DNA of 64,000 bases, taken from positions 62,001 through 126,000 of the forward strand of contig NZ_PJRP01000020.1 of the NCBI RefSeq assembly GCF_002858765.1, written 5' to 3'. Shown here piece by piece: positions 7,489 to 15,566 of this stretch; position 1 is the stretch's first letter; the number at the start of each line of letters is the position of its first letter. Source of the stretch: Cupriavidus pauculus. GTDB taxonomy: Bacteria > Pseudomonadota > Gammaproteobacteria > Burkholderiales > Burkholderiaceae. The translations under genes were made by a program, and so were the position numbers. A model generated the notes under the pieces. The model saw only the letters and a list, made by a program, of their open reading frames with translations. It was not told the DNA's origin and made no database searches.

Positions 7489-8868
7489 ATGCGTACACGT
7501 ACGTGGGCGGGGTGGATCGCGTGCATGGCGATGGCCATGCTGATGGCGGCGTGCGGTGGGGGGGGCGGCAGCTCGGGCGCCGGCACGACGGCACCGGCGG
7601 GTAGCGGTGGCGATGCCGGCGGCAACGCGGGCGGCGGCAACACGGCCGTTGCCAAGTCGTACACGCTGGTCATGAACCGCACGTCGGGGCAGGTGGCCGT
7701 GGGCAGCACGATCTCGCTGACGGCATCGGTTGTCGACGATCTTGGCAACGATGTCACGGGCGCCACGACCTTTGTCTGGACCAGCAACAACAGCTCCGTG
7801 GCGGCGGTGGCCAACGGCACTATCCCTGGCAGCGCCGTAGTGACCGGCGTGGGCGTGGGCAACACGGCGGTGAACGTGGTGGCAACGGTGGCCGGTGCCA
7901 ACGGCACCACTACCGTGCTGCCGCAGGTGGCCGCCACGATCACCGTGGTGGCCCCTGGCGTGCGCACGTACAGCCTGGCGCTGCCGTATCCGGTGCTGTC
8001 GATGACCGACGGGCAGGTGCTGCCGGTGACGGCGTCGCTGGTCGACAGCGACGGCGCAGACCGCTCCTCCGCAGCCACCGGGTGGACGTGGCGCAGCAGC
8101 ACAACGGCGGTTCAGGTGACCGGCGCCGCCAACGTGGGTACGCTGCGCGGCGTGAATGCCAGCGATACGACGGCGCAGTCGGTGGTCACCGTGCAGGTCA
8201 CGGCGCCCGACGGCAACACCCTGACCGGGGCGTTCCTGGTGTCGGTGTTCAAGACCAGCGTGTCGACCTATCGGCTGGTGCTCTCGCAGTACGGCAAGCA
8301 GATCAACGCGCTGAACGTGCTGAACGGCTATCCGCAGACCTACGACTCGCGCGTGCTGCGCAATGACGAGAGCGACGCGACGGCCGACTTCACCGGGCTG
8401 TGGACGTACATGACCACCTCGCCGTCGCTGGCGATGATGCCGAATTCGGCCACGCGTGTGACCACGGTCAGCACCAGCCGCCCGACCGGCATCGCCCCGC
8501 TGCAAAGCGTACTGGAGGAAATGGCCGGCAGCCTGACGCTTACCGCCAAGCCGCGCGCCCAGTTGCTGGTGACCGAGCAGCCGACCTGGGGGCTGATCTA
8601 CAGCGGCCCGGACCCGTTCGTCGTGCCGGGTGGCGGGGCGCCGGTTTCCGCGCACCTGCTGCACCGTGGCATCGACGAAGGCGTCATGGGCTGCAATGGC
8701 ACGTGGAACTGGCAGGTGGGCAGCGGTCCGATCTCGATCGTGTCGTACTTTGGCAATCTCGCGTCGCTGGTATCCTCCGGATCTGGGCCCTTCACGGTGA
8801 TCGTGTCGTGTACCGCCGGAGCCGAAGCCATGCCGGTGTCGCTGACGATTCCGGGCGTGGCGCAGTAG
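7489..8868 (+). CDS. Putative lipoprotein with Ig-like repeats
   Basis: A 459-residue protein with a clear lipobox (L-M-A-A-C, Cys near residue 22) followed by a Gly/Ser/Thr-rich linker of about 30 residues. From about residue 55 come at least two repeats of bacterial Ig-like (Big_2-like) character, each with a V-x-V-G-x-T or L-x-V-T-A-S-L-V-D start, a W-T/W-S-S strand and a V-T-V end. The C-terminal third is unlike the repeats and has two cysteines that could pair. GAGGGG lies before the ATG. It is probably an outer-membrane-anchored surface protein; no catalytic motif is seen. Followed by a strong terminator. Confidence 0.75.
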   Translation: MRTRTWAGWIACMAMAMLMAACGGGGGSSGAGTTAPAGSGGDAGGNAGGGNTAVAKSYTLVMNRTSGQVAVGSTISLTASVVDDLGNDVTGATTFVWTSNNSSVAAVANGTIPGSAVVTGVGVGNTAVNVVATVAGANGTTTVLPQVAATITVVAPGVRTYSLALPYPVLSMTDGQVLPVTASLVDSDGADRSSAATGWTWRSSTTAVQVTGAANVGTLRGVNASDTTAQSVVTVQVTAPDGNTLTGAFLVSVFKTSVSTYRLVLSQYGKQINALNVLNGYPQTYDSRVLRNDESDATADFTGLWTYMTTSPSLAMMPNSATRVTTVSTSRPTGIAPLQSVLEEMAGSLTLTAKPRAQLLVTEQPTWGLIYSGPDPFVVPGGGAPVSAHLLHRGIDEGVMGCNGTWNWQVGSGPISIVSYFGNLASLVSSGSGPFTVIVSCTAGAEAMPVSLTIPGVAQ

Positions 8869-8887
8869 GGCCGGGCTTGACCGGAAG

Positions 8888-8922
8888 AAAGCCCGCCGGG
8901 TGGGTCCGGCGGGCTTTTTCTT
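8888..8922 (+). terminator. Rho-independent terminator after the lipoprotein gene
   Basis: Stem AAGCCCGCCGG/CCGGCGGGCTT with a six-base loop, followed by TTTTTC, 20 bases after the stop codon at 8868. Confidence 0.9.
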
Positions 8923-8936
8923 TGGAAAGGCATCAC

Positions 8937-8952
8937 GCAGAAATGGGTACGC
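8937..8952 (+). repeat. Dispersed 16-bp motif, copy A
   Basis: GCAGAAATGGGTACGC, one mismatch from the copies at 9127 and 41335. Intergenic. Confidence 0.5.
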
Positions 8953-8976
8953 TTTTGCCCGATCCAGTCGATTTGC

Positions 8977-9020
8977 GCCCCTCTCCCGCCTGCGGGAGAG
9001 GGGCCGGGGGAGAGGGTAGG
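8977..9020. repeat. GGGAGAGGGG palindromic element
   Basis: A 13-bp perfect inverted repeat (8977-8989 with 8992-9004, GCCCCTCTCCCGC) separated by two bases, followed by CGGGGGAGAGGG. A related half-site (ACCCCTCTCCC) lies near 9067-9078. The same core occurs twice at 19668-19794. These resemble the intergenic REP-like palindromes common in GC-rich proteobacteria. Confidence 0.7.
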
Positions 9021-9126
9021 AAGGCTCAAATTGCCGCTTCAATGCCTTCAGGGCGGGCCTTCTCACCCACCCCTCTCCCACGGGTGGACATGCGGAGGCG
9101 CATCAAGAGCGGCGCCGCGCTGGCAC

Positions 9127-9142
9127 GCAGAAACGGGTACGC
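9127..9142 (+). repeat. Dispersed 16-bp motif, copy B
   Basis: GCAGAAACGGGTACGC, identical to the copy at 41335 and in direct orientation to the copy at 8937, 190 bases away; the two flank the palindromic element. Confidence 0.55.
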
Positions 9143-9157
9143 AGGGGGTGCCGCGCC

Positions 9158-9190
9158 AAAGCAAAACGGCGACCCCAAGGGATCGCCGTT
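9158..9190 (-). terminator. Terminator of the feo operon
   Basis: Minus strand stem AACGGCGA/TCGCCGTT (9190-9183 with 9172-9165) with three further inner pairs, followed by TTTTGCTTT. It lies 34 bases after the last gene of the feo operon. Confidence 0.75.
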
Positions 9191-9223
9191 GCCGTATCCG
9201 CCCTGCCAGGGCCGGTGCCGGAA

Positions 9224-9559
9224 TCAGGATTTGCGCACAAAGCGGATGATCTGCTCGTTGCTGCCGCCGGAACCGGCGCTGCCCGTACCGCCAGAACCGG
9301 AGCCCGACGTATTCGAGTCGCACGTGCCGCAGCCGCTGTTCGTGGCGCAGCCGCTGGCGCAACCCGCGGCCTGGCTTGGGGCCAGGCGCCGCGCCAGCCA
9401 TCCGCGCCAGCCGCTGGCCGATACACCGCCCAGCATCGTCGCCAGGCGCGCCTTCACGCGCTCGCGGGTTTGCGGCATGTAGCGGCCCGCCACGTGGATG
9501 GCGCAGCCCAGCACGATCAGGGGCACGATCAGGGTTTCAAAGGCGTGATAGAGCGTCAT
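9224..9559 (-). CDS. Small membrane protein with Cys/Gly-rich tail, feo operon (DUF6587-like)
   Basis: A 111-residue protein starting 40 bases after feoB. Residues about 8-27 form one hydrophobic segment; a basic middle region follows; the C-terminus carries four cysteines in 16 residues (C-A-S-G-C, then C-G-T-C) and then a Gly/Ser repeat tail. The place in the operon is where gammaproteobacteria have feoC or a Cys-rich feoB tail, so a role in stabilising or serving the FeoB pore is plausible. I recall small proteins of this kind next to feoB in Cupriavidus-type genomes (DUF6587); that assignment is from memory. Metal binding by the cysteines is inference. Confidence 0.65.
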   Translation of the reverse strand: MTLYHAFETLIVPLIVLGCAIHVAGRYMPQTRERVKARLATMLGGVSASGWRGWLARRLAPSQAAGCASGCATNSGCGTCDSNTSGSGSGGTGSAGSGGSNEQIIRFVRKS

Positions 9560-9599
9560 GGCCGTTTGACTCGATGGCGGCGAGCCAGTTTCCTCGCAA

Positions 9600-11459
9600 T
9601 CAGGTGAGCGCCAGCGCCACGCGGTACGTGATGAACGACGCGAGATAGGCCAGCCCGGCCAGGTAGGCGGCCGATGCCGCCATCACCTTCCAGGAGTTGG
9701 TCTCGCGACGGATCACCGCCAGCGTGGAAACGCACTGTGGCGCGAAGACATACCAGGCCAGCAGCGACAGCGCCGTGGCCAGCGACCATTGCGCCGCGAT
9801 CATCGGCGCCAGCTGCACCGCCACGGCATCGTCGCTGCCCGACAGCGCGTACACAGTGGCCAGCGCGCCCACCGCCACTTCACGTGCGGCCAGGCCCGGC
9901 ACCAGCGCGATGCAGATCTGCCAGTTGAAGCCGATCGGGGCGAATACGTGTTCCAGCGCGCGGCCGATCATGCCGGCGAAGCTGTAGTCGATCGGCGGCA
10001 TGGTGGCGCCTTCGGGCGGCGACGGGAACGTGGCCAGGAACCACAGCAGCACGGTCAGCGTCAGGATCACCTTGCCCACGCGCGACAGGAAGATGCGCGC
10101 ACGCTCCCACAGGCCAATGCCGATATCGCGCGGATTCGGCACGCGGTACGACGGCAGTTCCATCAGCAGCGGATGGTCGGTGCGGTCGCGGCGGAACCAC
10201 TTGAGCACGTAGGCCACCAGCAGCGCGCTGACGATGCCGGCCACGTACAGCACGAACAGCACCAGGCCCTGCAGGTTGAACAGGCCCGCCACGGTACGTT
10301 CGGGAATGAACGCGCCGATCAGCAGCGCATACACGGGCAGGCGCGCCGAGCAGGTCATCAGCGGCGCCACCAAGATGGTGGTCAACCGGTCGCGCGGGTC
10401 CTGGATCGTGCGCGTGGCCATGATGCCCGGAATCGCGCAGGCAAAGCTCGACAGCAGCGGAATGAACGACCGGCCCGACAGGCCCGCGCTCATCATCAGC
10501 CGGTCCAGCAGGAACGCGGCGCGCGGCAGGTAACCCGATTCCTCGAGCGTCAGGATGAACAGGAACAGGATCAGGATCTGCGGCAGGAAGACGACCACGC
10601 TGCCCAGGCCCGCGATCAGGCCATCCACCAGCAGGCTTTTCAGCATGCCGTTGGGCATCATGCCGCCGACCCATTCGCCAATGAAATGCACGCCGCCTTC
10701 GATGCCGTCCATCATGGGCTCGGCCCACGAGAACACGGCCTGGAACATGAAGAACAGCAGCACGGCCAGAATGACCAGGCCGAACACCGGGTGCAGCACC
10801 ACGCGATCCACGGCGTCGTCGAAGCGTGCGGTGCGCGTGGGCATCGTCACGGCCGCGTCCAGCAGACGCTTGACTTCGGCGTGGGTGTCCAGCTCGGACA
10901 CGCTGTCGAGTGCCTGCGCCGGGGGCGCGGGCGGCAGCGTCTCGTCGAACAGCTTCACCAGCGCGGCGGCGCCATCGCGCTTGACGGCCACGGTCTGCAC
11001 CACGGGCACGCCCAGCGCCTGCGACAGCGCGTCGCGATCGATCACGATGCCGCGGCGGGCCGCCGCATCGCTCATATTGAGCACCACCACCATGGGCAGG
11101 CCCAGGCGGCGCAGTTCCAGCACGAAGCGCAGGTGCAGGCGCAAGTTGGTGGCGTCGACCACCGACACCAGCAGGTCGGGCCGTGCCTCGCCGGGACGCT
11201 GGCCCATGCAGACCTCGCGTGTGATGGCTTCGTCCAGGCTGGCCGAATGCAGGCTGTATGCGCCGGGCAGGTCGAGGATGCGCACGGTGCGGCCGGCCGG
11301 CGAGACGAACTGGCCTTCCTTGCGCTCGACGGTCACGCCGGCGTAGTTGGCCACTTTCTGGCGGCTGCCGGTCAGGCGATTGAACAGTGCGGTCTTGCCG
11401 CAATTGGGGTTGCCTACCAGCGCGATGCGCAAGGCGGAGGCATTCTGGGCAACTGACAT
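9600..11459 (-). CDS. feoB: Ferrous iron transporter FeoB
   Basis: Inner-membrane Fe(II) importer of 619 residues. The N-terminal G domain has the P-loop G-N-P-N-C-G-K-T (about 17-24), the T-V-E-R-K-E-G switch, D-L-P-G-A-Y-S-L and N-M-S-D. After a spacer come the two Gate regions with multiple membrane helices, including the conserved C-A-I-P-G-I-M-A-T-R and the second-gate C-S-A-R-L-P-V-Y. It is shorter than E. coli FeoB (773 residues), as is usual for betaproteobacteria. It follows feoA by 35 bases and precedes the Cys-rich small protein, so all three are probably one transcript. Confidence 0.95.
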   Translation of the reverse strand: MSVAQNASALRIALVGNPNCGKTALFNRLTGSRQKVANYAGVTVERKEGQFVSPAGRTVRILDLPGAYSLHSASLDEAITREVCMGQRPGEARPDLLVSVVDATNLRLHLRFVLELRRLGLPMVVVLNMSDAAARRGIVIDRDALSQALGVPVVQTVAVKRDGAAALVKLFDETLPPAPPAQALDSVSELDTHAEVKRLLDAAVTMPTRTARFDDAVDRVVLHPVFGLVILAVLLFFMFQAVFSWAEPMMDGIEGGVHFIGEWVGGMMPNGMLKSLLVDGLIAGLGSVVVFLPQILILFLFILTLEESGYLPRAAFLLDRLMMSAGLSGRSFIPLLSSFACAIPGIMATRTIQDPRDRLTTILVAPLMTCSARLPVYALLIGAFIPERTVAGLFNLQGLVLFVLYVAGIVSALLVAYVLKWFRRDRTDHPLLMELPSYRVPNPRDIGIGLWERARIFLSRVGKVILTLTVLLWFLATFPSPPEGATMPPIDYSFAGMIGRALEHVFAPIGFNWQICIALVPGLAAREVAVGALATVYALSGSDDAVAVQLAPMIAAQWSLATALSLLAWYVFAPQCVSTLAVIRRETNSWKVMAASAAYLAGLAYLASFITYRVALALT

Positions 11460-11494
11460 GATGGGAATAGGGTCAGGCGAAGGCGGGCAGGCCC

Positions 11495-11830
11495 TCAGGC
11501 GATGCGCTGGGCGTCGGCGTCGGAAGCGTCGGTCGTATCGGCCGTCCTGGCCAAATCGGCCTGGCCTGCCGGTGCGATGTTCGACACGGTGGCGGTGGCC
11601 ACTTCCACGGCAATGCGATCGGCCTCCGAACGGCGCAGCGCAAAGCGCGTGTAACCCACCTGGGCCACCAGCGGATCCTTGCCAAACGGGCCGAAGGTGA
11701 CAATCTGCACGGATTCGCCGGGCACGAAGCCCAGATCCCGCAGACGTCGCGCGACGGGGTCGTTAAGGGTGGCATCGTCCACCGATTTCACGATGGCGAC
11801 CGTGCGCCGGGGCAGTTCAGACAACCGCAT
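11495..11830 (-). CDS. feoA: Ferrous iron transport protein FeoA
   Basis: A 111-residue cytoplasmic SH3-like protein that assists FeoB. It begins M-R-L-S-E-L-P and shows the family pattern R-R-L-R-D-L-G-F-V-P-G-E-S-V-x-I-V, then a beta-barrel ending R-F-A-L-R-R-S-E-A-D-R-I. The C-terminal 25 residues form an extra Ala/Asp-rich tail not needed for the fold. Start at 11830 follows the family's usual N-terminus; GGAAGC lies upstream. First gene of the feo operon; a Fur-like box lies about 60-80 bases upstream. Confidence 0.92.
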   Translation of the reverse strand: MRLSELPRRTVAIVKSVDDATLNDPVARRLRDLGFVPGESVQIVTFGPFGKDPLVAQVGYTRFALRRSEADRIAVEVATATVSNIAPAGQADLARTADTTDASDADAQRIA

Positions 11831-11891
11831 ATGCTTCCAGTCCAAGGGCGGGATCGCCGCCGCGCGACAGAGAAAATCCTGTCGGGTACGT

Positions 11892-11912
11892 AAATAGAAA
11901 TCGTTCTCGATT
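11892..11912 (-). promoter_or_regulatory. Candidate Fur box of the feo operon
   Basis: Minus strand AATCGAGAACGATTTCTATTT resembles the Fur operator pattern GAGAATGATTCTCATT. A -10-like TATACA lies right beside it (11918-11913), so a bound Fur would cover the promoter. Matches are partial; the assignment is strengthened by the feoA gene it precedes. Confidence 0.5.
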
Positions 11913-11975
11913 GTATAGCATTCGCGCCATTTGCGCGCTGAAGCCACACAGTTGTTAGCTGTTTGTAATGTGGAC

Positions 11976-12000
11976 GGAATAACTCGCGCTGCCGGACGTT
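11976..12000 (+). promoter_or_regulatory. ECF-type autoregulatory promoter
   Basis: GGAAT (11976-11980), 16 bases, CGTT (11997-12000), the spacing and core expected for an ECF sigma promoter (GGAAC-N16-CGTC type). It lies about 50 bases before the ECF sigma gene, fitting self-activation. Confidence 0.5.
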
Positions 12001-12047
12001 TACCGTGTAACGACACTCTCCCTGCCGCCTCCGCCGCCTCTATACCG

Positions 12048-12566
12048 ATGGACAACGATTTCTCAGACGATGCGCTGCGCGAAGTGATTCCAAGGCTGCG
12101 CCGCTTTGCGGTGTCGCTGACGCGGAACGAGTCCAGCGCGGACGACCTGGTGCAAGCCTGCCTGGAACGCGCGCTGTCGCGCCGTGTGACGCGGCAGGAC
12201 GGCGGGGACCTGCGCGCCTGGCTGTTCTCGATCCTGTACCGGCTGTTCATCGACAGCCAGCGCCGTGCCAAACGGTACGCGGGCCTGCTGACGCTCTTCG
12301 GGGTCGGGAGTGACGAGGACAGCGTCCCGTCTACCGAAGATGTGGTGCTGACCCGATCGGCGCTGGACAACTTCAATCGGCTGTCCGCCGAACAGCGCGC
12401 GCTGCTGATGCTGGTGACGGTGGAAGGGCTCAGCTACCAGGAGGCCGCCGATGCACTCGACGTGCCCATCGGCACGGTCATGTCGCGCATCTCGCGGGCG
12501 CGCAAGGCACTGCGCGAACTCACCGACGGCAAGGTCGTCCATCCACCCCTGCAGGTGCTCAAATGA
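12048..12566 (+). CDS. RNA polymerase ECF sigma factor
   Basis: A 172-residue sigma factor with only regions 2 and 4. Region 2 spans about residues 10-75 (R-R-F-A-V-S-L-T-R, D-D-L-V-Q, and D-L-R-A-W-L-F-S-I-L); region 4 spans about 115-165 with the helix-turn-helix L-S-Y-Q-E-A-A-D-A-L-D-V-P-I-G-T-V-M-S-R. The ATG at 12048 fits the usual ECF N-terminus better than the upstream frame from 11931, which would overlap the promoter. The stop overlaps the next gene by four bases (ATGA), so the sigma factor and its regulator are translationally coupled. Confidence 0.9.
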   Translation: MDNDFSDDALREVIPRLRRFAVSLTRNESSADDLVQACLERALSRRVTRQDGGDLRAWLFSILYRLFIDSQRRAKRYAGLLTLFGVGSDEDSVPSTEDVVLTRSALDNFNRLSAEQRALLMLVTVEGLSYQEAADALDVPIGTVMSRISRARKALRELTDGKVVHPPLQVLK

Positions 12567-13330
12567 ATACCCTGATGCCCACCGAACCGGAACTGCACGC
12601 CTACGTCGATGGCGAACTGGACGAAACGCGACGGCTGCAGATCGACGCACTGATCGACAGCCACCCGGAACTGGCGCGCGAAGTGGAACAGATCCGGCAG
12701 GACATGCAGCGCCTGCGCGCCAGCATGGAGCCGCCTCCGGCCGACACACCGGCCCGGCTCGACCCGTTCCGCATCCGCCGCGGCCTGCGCGACCGCTTGC
12801 GCCACCGCGCGGCCATCGCCGCGTCGCTGGTCATGGCGCTGGCCGTGGGCGGCATGGGCGGCTGGCAGTCGCGCGAGATTGCGCTGCGCCAGAGCTATCC
12901 GCCGATGGCCGATGCGATGTCGGCCTATCGCCTGTTCGCCGTCAGCGCCACGCCGCAGATGGTCGACGTGAAGGTCGATGCCCAGGCCACCGATGAGCGC
13001 GAGCTGCAGACATGGCTGAATCGCCATTTCGTGCAGCCGGCGCCGCTGCCCGATTTCTCGGCCTATGGGTTCCATCCCGTGGGGGGGCGGTTGATGTCGT
13101 CCGAACAAGGCCCGGCCGCGATGATCCTGTACCAGAACCCGCAAATGCAGTCGATCGTTTACTACGTGCGGCCGCAGGGCGATCTGCGCCTGCGCAACGG
13201 GTCGCGCACCGAGGGCAACCTGATGGCGCAGTACTGGCGCAACGGCCGCTATCTGTATGCCGTGGTCAGTCCAACCGATAATCCGGCCGCGCTGCCCGTG
13301 CAGCGCGCCGTGGCGCCGGGCGATACCTGA
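12563..13330 (+). CDS. Membrane anti-sigma factor
   Basis: A 255-residue protein coupled by an ATGA overlap to the ECF sigma gene. The N-terminus has the typical anti-sigma opening (L-H-A-Y-V-D-G-E-L-D, residues 10-19) without a zinc H-x3-C-x2-C motif. One membrane helix lies at about residues 78-96, leaving a cytoplasmic sigma-binding part and a periplasmic C-terminal domain of about 155 residues that would sense the signal. The family (FecR-unlike, often annotated as transmembrane transcriptional regulator) is common in Burkholderiaceae. The signal is unknown. Confidence 0.85.
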   Translation: MNTLMPTEPELHAYVDGELDETRRLQIDALIDSHPELAREVEQIRQDMQRLRASMEPPPADTPARLDPFRIRRGLRDRLRHRAAIAASLVMALAVGGMGGWQSREIALRQSYPPMADAMSAYRLFAVSATPQMVDVKVDAQATDERELQTWLNRHFVQPAPLPDFSAYGFHPVGGRLMSSEQGPAAMILYQNPQMQSIVYYVRPQGDLRLRNGSRTEGNLMAQYWRNGRYLYAVVSPTDNPAALPVQRAVAPGDT

Positions 13331-13435
13331 AAAGATGCCTGCCGGCGGAAATAGTGGCCGGGGGTCGATCGTCATACTGGGGCACAGAGCATGACCGCAG
13401 CTCCATGCATGTGCTCCAGGATGAAAGGATCGATG

Positions 13436-14335
13436 ATGAAACGGAACCACCCCCTGCTGGCCGCCCTGGCCACTACCGCCACCGCCTTCACTTTCGCGCA
13501 AGGCGCGATGGCGCAGGACACCCCCGCACCGCAGACCCCGGCCACCGCCGCCACCCCCACCGCAACCGCCCCCGTCAGGAACATCGTGCTGGTCCACGGC
13601 CTGTACGCCGATGGATCGAGCTGGGAGAAAGTCATTCCGCTGCTGCAGGCCAGGGGCTACCACGTGACGTCGGTGCAGAACCCCACCACGTCGCTCGATG
13701 CCGATGTCGACGCGGTCAAGCGCGCGCTGGCCCTGCAGGACGGCCCCACGCTGCTGGTCGCGCACTCGTATGCGGGCATGGTCATCAGCCAGGCCGGCGA
13801 CGACCCGAAGGTGGCCGGCCTGGTCTATATCGCCGCGCGGGCGCCCGATGCCGGCGAAGACTATCCGGCGCTGACGCGCAGGTTTCCGGCCGCGCCCGCT
13901 TCGGCAGGCCTGCAATGGTCGGCGGACGGCTACGGCAAGCTGTCCGAGCAGGCGTTCGTGAATGACTTTGCCGGCGACCTGCCGAAGCCGGAGGCCGAAG
14001 CCTACTTCGCCGTGCAGCAGCCGATGGGTAAGGCCATCACCATGGCCCGCACCACCGTGGCGGCCTGGCGCCACAAGCCCACGTGGTACGCCGTGTCGAC
14101 CCAGGACCGCACCATCAACCCCGACCTGGAGCGTTTCATGGCCAAACGCATGGGCGCGTTCACGATCGAGATTCCGGCGAGCCATGTGTCGTTGATCTCC
14201 CATCCGAAGGACGTCGCCGACCTGATCGTGCAGGCGGCCAGCGGGCAGGGCACGGCCAAGGTGGCCAGTACCGGGGCGGGGAAGGCGCTCTACGCCGCGA
14301 CGGCCACGCGCGACCTGTTCTCCGATGGCGCCTGA
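13436..14335 (+). CDS. Exported alpha/beta hydrolase (EstC/MES-like)
   Basis: A 299-residue hydrolase with a signal peptide (cleavage near A-M-A-Q, about residue 22-23) and an Ala/Pro/Thr linker. The oxyanion strand is I-V-L-V-H-G-L-Y-A-D-G-S-S-W and the nucleophile elbow is A-H-S-Y-A-G, a variant of G-x-S-x-G seen in plant-esterase-like (MES/EstC) hydrolases; the catalytic His is probably in P-A-S-H-V-S. The second of two adjacent ATGs is chosen because AAAGGA is then six bases away. It lies 105 bases after the anti-sigma gene, and GGAAA with CGTC 18 bases on (13347-13373) may be a weak ECF promoter. Confidence 0.82.
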   Translation: MKRNHPLLAALATTATAFTFAQGAMAQDTPAPQTPATAATPTATAPVRNIVLVHGLYADGSSWEKVIPLLQARGYHVTSVQNPTTSLDADVDAVKRALALQDGPTLLVAHSYAGMVISQAGDDPKVAGLVYIAARAPDAGEDYPALTRRFPAAPASAGLQWSADGYGKLSEQAFVNDFAGDLPKPEAEAYFAVQQPMGKAITMARTTVAAWRHKPTWYAVSTQDRTINPDLERFMAKRMGAFTIEIPASHVSLISHPKDVADLIVQAASGQGTAKVASTGAGKALYAATATRDLFSDGA

Positions 14336-14490
14336 TCAGGGATTACCCCTGTTTCGCGCAGGAATCAGCCGGCCTGGGCACCTTTCTCTTGCGAATACCT
14401 GGCGAATAACACATTTGCGGTATTGGTACGGCGCGCCCCCCCGGCATAAGCTGCACGCACGCTGAACACCCCGTTCCACGCGTACTTCAG

Positions 14491-14525
14491 AGCCACTGGC
14501 CCTTGGGCCGGTGGCTTTTTCTTTT
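14491..14525 (+). terminator. Terminator after the alpha/beta hydrolase gene
   Basis: A 12-bp stem with one U-G pair (AGCCACTGGCCC with GGGCCGGTGGCT), a two-base loop, and TTTTTCTTTT. It lies 155 bases after the hydrolase stop and before the converging LysR gene. Confidence 0.85.
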
Positions 14526-14547
14526 GCCCCGCGCTTGCGTTCCGCCG

Positions 14548-15441
14548 CTAGATGCCGGCTTGGTCCGCCGCCGTCCTGACGGTCGCCACGAAATGGTCGC
14601 GCGCTGGATGATCGGGTGCCTGCTTCCACACACAATAGACCTCCGACGGCACCGTGGCGTCGGCCAGCGGCCGAAATGCCGCCCCCGCCATGCCGGATCG
14701 CGCCATGGCGGCCGGCACCACGGCCACGCCCATGCCCTGCGATACCAGCGACACCACCGACAACCAGTGGCGCACCTCGTGCCGGATCCGGGGATAGAAG
14801 CCTTGCGCGGCGCACATGTCGAAGATGCGGCTGTAGTAGTCGGGCGACGCCTTGCGCGAAAACAGCACGAATGGCTCGCCGCGCAGGTCGGTCAGCGCCA
14901 CCATGTCGCTGGCGGTCAGCGGGTGGTCGGCCGGCATGCAGCAGACGAACGGTTCGGAATGCGCCAGCGTAGCCGCCAGTTCATCGGGCACCCGGCTGGT
15001 GTGGACAAAGCCCGCATCAAGCTCGCCATGCAGCAGCGCGTCTATCTGTTCCTGCGAATTGAGTTCGGTCAGCGCCACATGGATGCCCGGATAGCGCCGC
15101 TGGAATTCCTGCAGCCGCTGCGGCAGCCCGCGATACAGCATCGACCCCACAAAGCCCACCCGCAGGCGGCCTACCGCGCCAGCCTCGATCTCGCGCGCCA
15201 GCAGCCGCGCCGATTCGGCCTGTGCCAGCAGGGCGATAGCCGATTCCTGAAATGCCCGGCCGGCGGCGGTCAGGCGTACCCCGCGACTGTCGCGCTCGAA
15301 CAGGCGCGCGCCCACCGAGGCCTCGAGTTGCTGGATGTTGAGCGACAGCGGCGGCTGGGAAATCGACAGACGCCGGGCGGCGCGGCCGAAATGCAGTTCC
15401 TCGGCCAGCACGAGGAAGTAACGCAGGTGACGGAATTCCAT
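14548..15441 (-). CDS. LysR family transcriptional regulator
   Basis: A 297-residue LysR protein: winged helix-turn-helix at residues 1-60 (M-E-F-R-H-L-R-Y-F, A-A-R-R-L-S-I-S-Q-P-P-L-S), then an effector-binding domain of two Rossmann-like lobes. The N-terminal and binding-lobe pattern (G-S-M-L-Y, H-T-S-R-V-P-D) resembles regulators of aromatic or organic-acid catabolism such as the BenM/CatM group. It is divergent from the acyl-CoA dehydrogenase gene by 125 bases, and the intervening dyad at 15469-15484 is its likely operator, so it probably controls that cluster. Confidence 0.9.
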   Translation of the reverse strand: MEFRHLRYFLVLAEELHFGRAARRLSISQPPLSLNIQQLEASVGARLFERDSRGVRLTAAGRAFQESAIALLAQAESARLLAREIEAGAVGRLRVGFVGSMLYRGLPQRLQEFQRRYPGIHVALTELNSQEQIDALLHGELDAGFVHTSRVPDELAATLAHSEPFVCCMPADHPLTASDMVALTDLRGEPFVLFSRKASPDYYSRIFDMCAAQGFYPRIRHEVRHWLSVVSLVSQGMGVAVVPAAMARSGMAGAAFRPLADATVPSEVYCVWKQAPDHPARDHFVATVRTAADQAGI

Positions 15442-15468
15442 GGCGATACAAATTTCGTATTGATCAAG

Positions 15469-15484
15469 CCAATTTTAGAATTGG
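15469..15484. promoter_or_regulatory. Inverted repeat, candidate LysR operator
   Basis: CCAATT-TTAG-AATTGG: a perfect six-base inverted repeat with four-base spacer, 28 bases upstream of the LysR ATG and about 80 upstream of the divergent gene. AT-rich against a GC-rich background, as expected for a divergent control region. Confidence 0.45.
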
Positions 15485-15566
15485 ACGCGAATCGCTGGCG
15501 ATCAAATAATGGATCCCAAACCATCCCGCCCCGTTCTGCAGGGCAGGGAGCCAACGGAGACACCGC

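Noticed and set aside
7438..9081. Minus-strand 547-codon frame over the Ig-like lipoprotein gene
   Set aside because: It covers the terminator and palindrome and has low-complexity Arg/His content.
9789..11456. Long open frame (555 codons) antisense to feoB
   Set aside because: It mirrors feoB throughout, is dominated by His, Gln, Arg and Ala codons typical of shadow frames in GC-rich DNA, and has no motif or ribosome site.
12434..14203. Minus-strand open frame of 589 codons over the sigma, anti-sigma and hydrolase genes
   Set aside because: It crosses three well-supported genes and has shadow composition.
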